64,000 nucleotides of DNA from Lichenibacterium dinghuense (GTDB lineage Bacteria; Pseudomonadota; Alphaproteobacteria; Rhizobiales; Beijerinckiaceae): positions 5,361,501 to 5,425,500 of the forward strand of contig NZ_JAJLMN010000001.1 in NCBI RefSeq assembly GCF_021730615.1. Reading direction: 5' to 3'. The first letter of the stretch is position 1, and every line of letters starts with the position of its first letter. The position numbers and the translations under genes were made by a program. Under the pieces are notes generated by a model that saw nothing but the letters and a program-made list of their open reading frames with translations, was not told the origin of the DNA and did not search any database. Below are positions 61,788 through 64,000 of the stretch, one piece after another.

Positions 61788-63845
61788 GTGGTGCGGGAGC
61801 CGATCCGCTGTCCTGGACAGGCCGCCGCACGTCGCCGCCCGCCGCGGTCTGACGCGCCGAGCCCACGCCCGGTGCTGACGCGCCTTCTCGGCCGCGTCGC
61901 GTCTACCGCAGCGAGCCGCGCCCACCGCGCCGTGCGCCGCCTGATCCGCCAAGCCGAGCGCGGTGACAGCGACGCATGCCGGCGGTTGGGGGTGATCTAC
62001 GTGAGAGGCGACGGCGTGCTTTCCAACCCGGCCACCGCCGCCCGGTGGCTCACAGCCGCGGCGGAGGCAGGAGACAGCGAGGCGGCGTATCAGCTCGGCG
62101 GGCTGCTCCTGCAGGGCGATGCCGGGCAGGCCGAGGTCGCCGGCCGATGGTTTGACGCGGCTTCACGGGCCGACGCCGCATCCGCGCGGCGCAACCGCGA
62201 CCTCCTCTACCCGGACGGTATCGCTCTCCCGGCGGACATCGCCGCGGCACACCGTTGGATCGGCATGGCCGCGGCGGCCGGCCACATCGCGGCTCAGGCG
62301 CAGTACGGGCGCCTTTGGGCGCAGGGGATCGGGTGCGAGCGGTCCTACGGGGAGGCCCGGCGCTGGTACGAGAGGGCGGCCGCCGAAGGTGTGGCGGCGG
62401 CGGAACTCGGCCTCGGCGCCCTCCTGCTGCACGGCCTCGGCTGCGAGGCCGATCCCGAGGCCGCCCGGCCCTTGCTGAACCGCGCCGCGCTGCAGGGCGA
62501 GCCCACCGCGGCCTATCTCCTGGCCACGCTGATGCTCGATGACGGGAGCAGCGACGGGATGGCGGCGATCGGGCACCTGCGCGCCGCCGCCGCGGCGGGC
62601 CTGCCCGCCGCGCAGCACCGGCTCGCGCAGATCCGCCTCGCGTCGGGCACGCCCGACGGGCGCATCGAAGCCGAGAACCTGCTCCGCACGGCCGCCAAGG
62701 CGGGTTCCGTCCCCGCCATGGTGGCCCTGGCGGAGCACAACAGCCGCGGCCAGGGCGTGGCGCCGAACCTCGACGAGGCGGCCCGCTGGTACCGCCGCGC
62801 CGCGGAGAGCGGCGACACCGACGCGCAGTTCATCTATGCGGGGCTCGTCGCGCGGGGCGAGGGGACGCCTAAGATCGATCGCGAGGCCGTGCGCTGGTTT
62901 CGACGTGCCGCCGAAGCCGGGCACAGCGCCGCGGCGTTCAACCTCGCGGTCTTCTTGCGGGACGGCGTCGGCGTGCCCGCGGACGACGAGGAGGCCCTCG
63001 CCTGGTTCGGCCGCGCCGCGGCCGATGGTCTCGACCTTGCGCTGGCGCAGATCGGGGACATGCACCTGATGGGGCGCGGCACCGAAGCCGACCCGCACGC
63101 CGCGGTGCGCTGGTTCGAGGCTGCAGCGCGCCGGGGCCGGCCCGAGGCCAAGGTGGCCCTGGCCCTGATGCACATCGAAGGGCGGGCGCCGGACGCCGAC
63201 GGAGCGCGCGGGCGCGCCCTCCTCGAGGAGGCAGCCGCGGACGGACACGTGCCGGCCCAGAAGCGCCTCGGACATGTTCACCTCGGCCTTCACCCGTTGG
63301 AGGAGCACCTTCCGATCGCACTCGACTGGCTGAGAGCCGCCGCAGAGGCCGGAGACGTCGAGGCGATGTTCGACCTGGGCCGCATTCTCGTCGACCTCGG
63401 GGGCGGCGAACAGGGCGCGAACTCCGCGGCGGGCTGGTTCGAGCGGGCGGCCGAGGCGGGCCACGCCGAAGCTCACTTCCACCTCGCCGTTCTGCACTGC
63501 CAGGGACAGGGGGTGCGTCGAGACCTCGGCCGGGCCGTCGAGCTGTATCGCGTCGCCGCGGAAGGAGACGTGGTGATTGCGCAATACAATCTGGCCGTGA
63601 TGACGATGGATGGGCAGGGCACGCCGGCGGACGTCAGCGAAGCGCTGAGCTGGTTCGAGAGGGCGGCGGCGAGCGGGATGGGACAGGCCCAGATCGCCCT
63701 CGCTGAGCTGCTGGCGGGCGGGCTCCAGATCGAGCGGGACCTCGTCCTCGCCCGCCGCTGGGCCGAGGCCGCGGCCGCGGCGGGCCACCTCGGAGCCTCG
63801 GAGCTCGTCGAGCAGATCACGCAGCTCGATCGGGACACCGCGTGA
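61788..63845 (+). CDS. SEL1-repeat protein
   Basis: Up to 685 residues, nearly all SEL1-like (TPR-related) repeats of about 36 residues, more than a dozen; examples AARWYRRAAESGDTDAQF, AVRWFRRAAEAGHSAAAFNL, GWFERAAEAGHAEAHFHLAV. SEL1 proteins are scaffolds in signalling and envelope biogenesis (ExoR, PodJ and exopolysaccharide regulators are examples). No signal peptide or membrane helix. Start uncertain: GTG at 61788 or 61872 (VLTRLLGRVAS). Same strand as the secretion genes, 69 bases after them, so possibly functionally linked. Confidence 0.82.
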   Translation: MVREPIRCPGQAAARRRPPRSDAPSPRPVLTRLLGRVASTAASRAHRAVRRLIRQAERGDSDACRRLGVIYVRGDGVLSNPATAARWLTAAAEAGDSEAAYQLGGLLLQGDAGQAEVAGRWFDAASRADAASARRNRDLLYPDGIALPADIAAAHRWIGMAAAAGHIAAQAQYGRLWAQGIGCERSYGEARRWYERAAAEGVAAAELGLGALLLHGLGCEADPEAARPLLNRAALQGEPTAAYLLATLMLDDGSSDGMAAIGHLRAAAAAGLPAAQHRLAQIRLASGTPDGRIEAENLLRTAAKAGSVPAMVALAEHNSRGQGVAPNLDEAARWYRRAAESGDTDAQFIYAGLVARGEGTPKIDREAVRWFRRAAEAGHSAAAFNLAVFLRDGVGVPADDEEALAWFGRAAADGLDLALAQIGDMHLMGRGTEADPHAAVRWFEAAARRGRPEAKVALALMHIEGRAPDADGARGRALLEEAAADGHVPAQKRLGHVHLGLHPLEEHLPIALDWLRAAAEAGDVEAMFDLGRILVDLGGGEQGANSAAGWFERAAEAGHAEAHFHLAVLHCQGQGVRRDLGRAVELYRVAAEGDVVIAQYNLAVMTMDGQGTPADVSEALSWFERAAASGMGQAQIALAELLAGGLQIERDLVLARRWAEAAAAAGHLGASELVEQITQLDRDTA

Positions 63846-63861
63846 CGACCCGGCCGGGTAC

Positions 63862-64000
63862 TCACGCCGCCGCGCCGAGGAGCCGCTTCCCGGCCGCGAC
63901 GGCGTCTTCCATCCCGAACCGCCCCGCGATCGTCCGTCGCGCCTCCCCGGCGAGGCCAGCGGCCCGCCGCCGGTCCGCGAGGATGGTACCGACACTCTCG
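63862..64000 (-). CDS. C-terminus of a possible glycosyltransferase, 5' part outside window
   Basis: Last 45 codons visible: SVGTILADRRRAAGLAGEAR, then RTIAGRFGMEDAVAAGKRLLG. The pattern of short helices with ARRTIAGRF is common at the end of GT-B glycosyltransferases, but too little is visible to be sure. Confidence 0.4.
   Translation of the reverse strand, partial: ESVGTILADRRRAAGLAGEARRTIAGRFGMEDAVAAGKRLLGAAA

Overview
The window is GC-rich (roughly 70%) with tightly packed genes on both strands. Gene content and protein style point to an alphaproteobacterium of the Hyphomicrobiales, plausibly Methylobacteriaceae-like. The clues are GAF/PAS-rich sensor kinases, PRC-barrel and proline-rich small envelope proteins, a TPP-riboswitch-controlled transporter, and several IS families common in that group. 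This placement is an inference from style, not from a marker gene.

Layout. (a) 1-4305: two adjacent minus-strand sensory proteins built from PAS and GAF modules; the second is a complete hybrid histidine kinase. (b) 4433-7320: a small mobile patch with an IS630 element inserted exactly in the stop codon of a truncated DUF3443-like gene, a KfrA-like DNA-binding protein preceded by repeated GGTAAC motifs, and tRNA-Arg(CCT). (c) 7352-42643: chromosomal backbone. It holds a secreted nuclease-like protein, queE-queC (7-deazaguanine/queuosine), purC, ppx, two SDRs, envelope proteins, a LysE exporter, a 1840-residue membrane/GH94 protein, MFS transporters, an M29 aminopeptidase, a radical SAM plus DUF4130-UdgX uracil-DNA-repair pair, an NRAMP-like carrier, a Tat-exported NlpC/P60 protein, a TPP-riboswitch thiamine-type ABC transporter, a beta carbonic anhydrase, an alpha/beta hydrolase broken by a frameshift, a lactate-oxidase-type flavoenzyme, and a coupled operon for a split-beta, cobalt-type nitrile hydratase/thiocyanate-hydrolase-like enzyme with an acyl-CoA thioesterase.

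(d) 42769-57828: accessory island beginning at tRNA-Thr(CGT). It opens with a PIN-domain (DUF4935-like) protein and has as its core a minus-strand run of at least twelve small unknown genes (53671 down to 49006), most overlapping by ATGA/GTGA/TTGA. Three more genes (44994 to 43976) are probably the same operon, cut off by a pile of IS110, IS3 and IS5 elements. Divergent from this run lies an FtsH-like AAA+/M41 protease gene, which an IS630 element has split exactly beside its HEAGH zinc motif, followed by a calcineurin-like phosphoesterase. A perfect 30-bp AT-rich palindrome (53762-53791) sits between the two arms. No integrase, capsid or conjugation gene is visible, so the nature of this island is open; it is my best candidate for an undescribed system.

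(e) 58135-64000: a type I secretion ABC transporter with a catalytically dead C39-like domain, its HlyD-type adaptor, a large SEL1-repeat protein, and the C-terminus of what may be a glycosyltransferase. The first kilobase is visibly less GC-rich than the rest, suggesting separate acquisition. No RTX substrate or TolC is in view.
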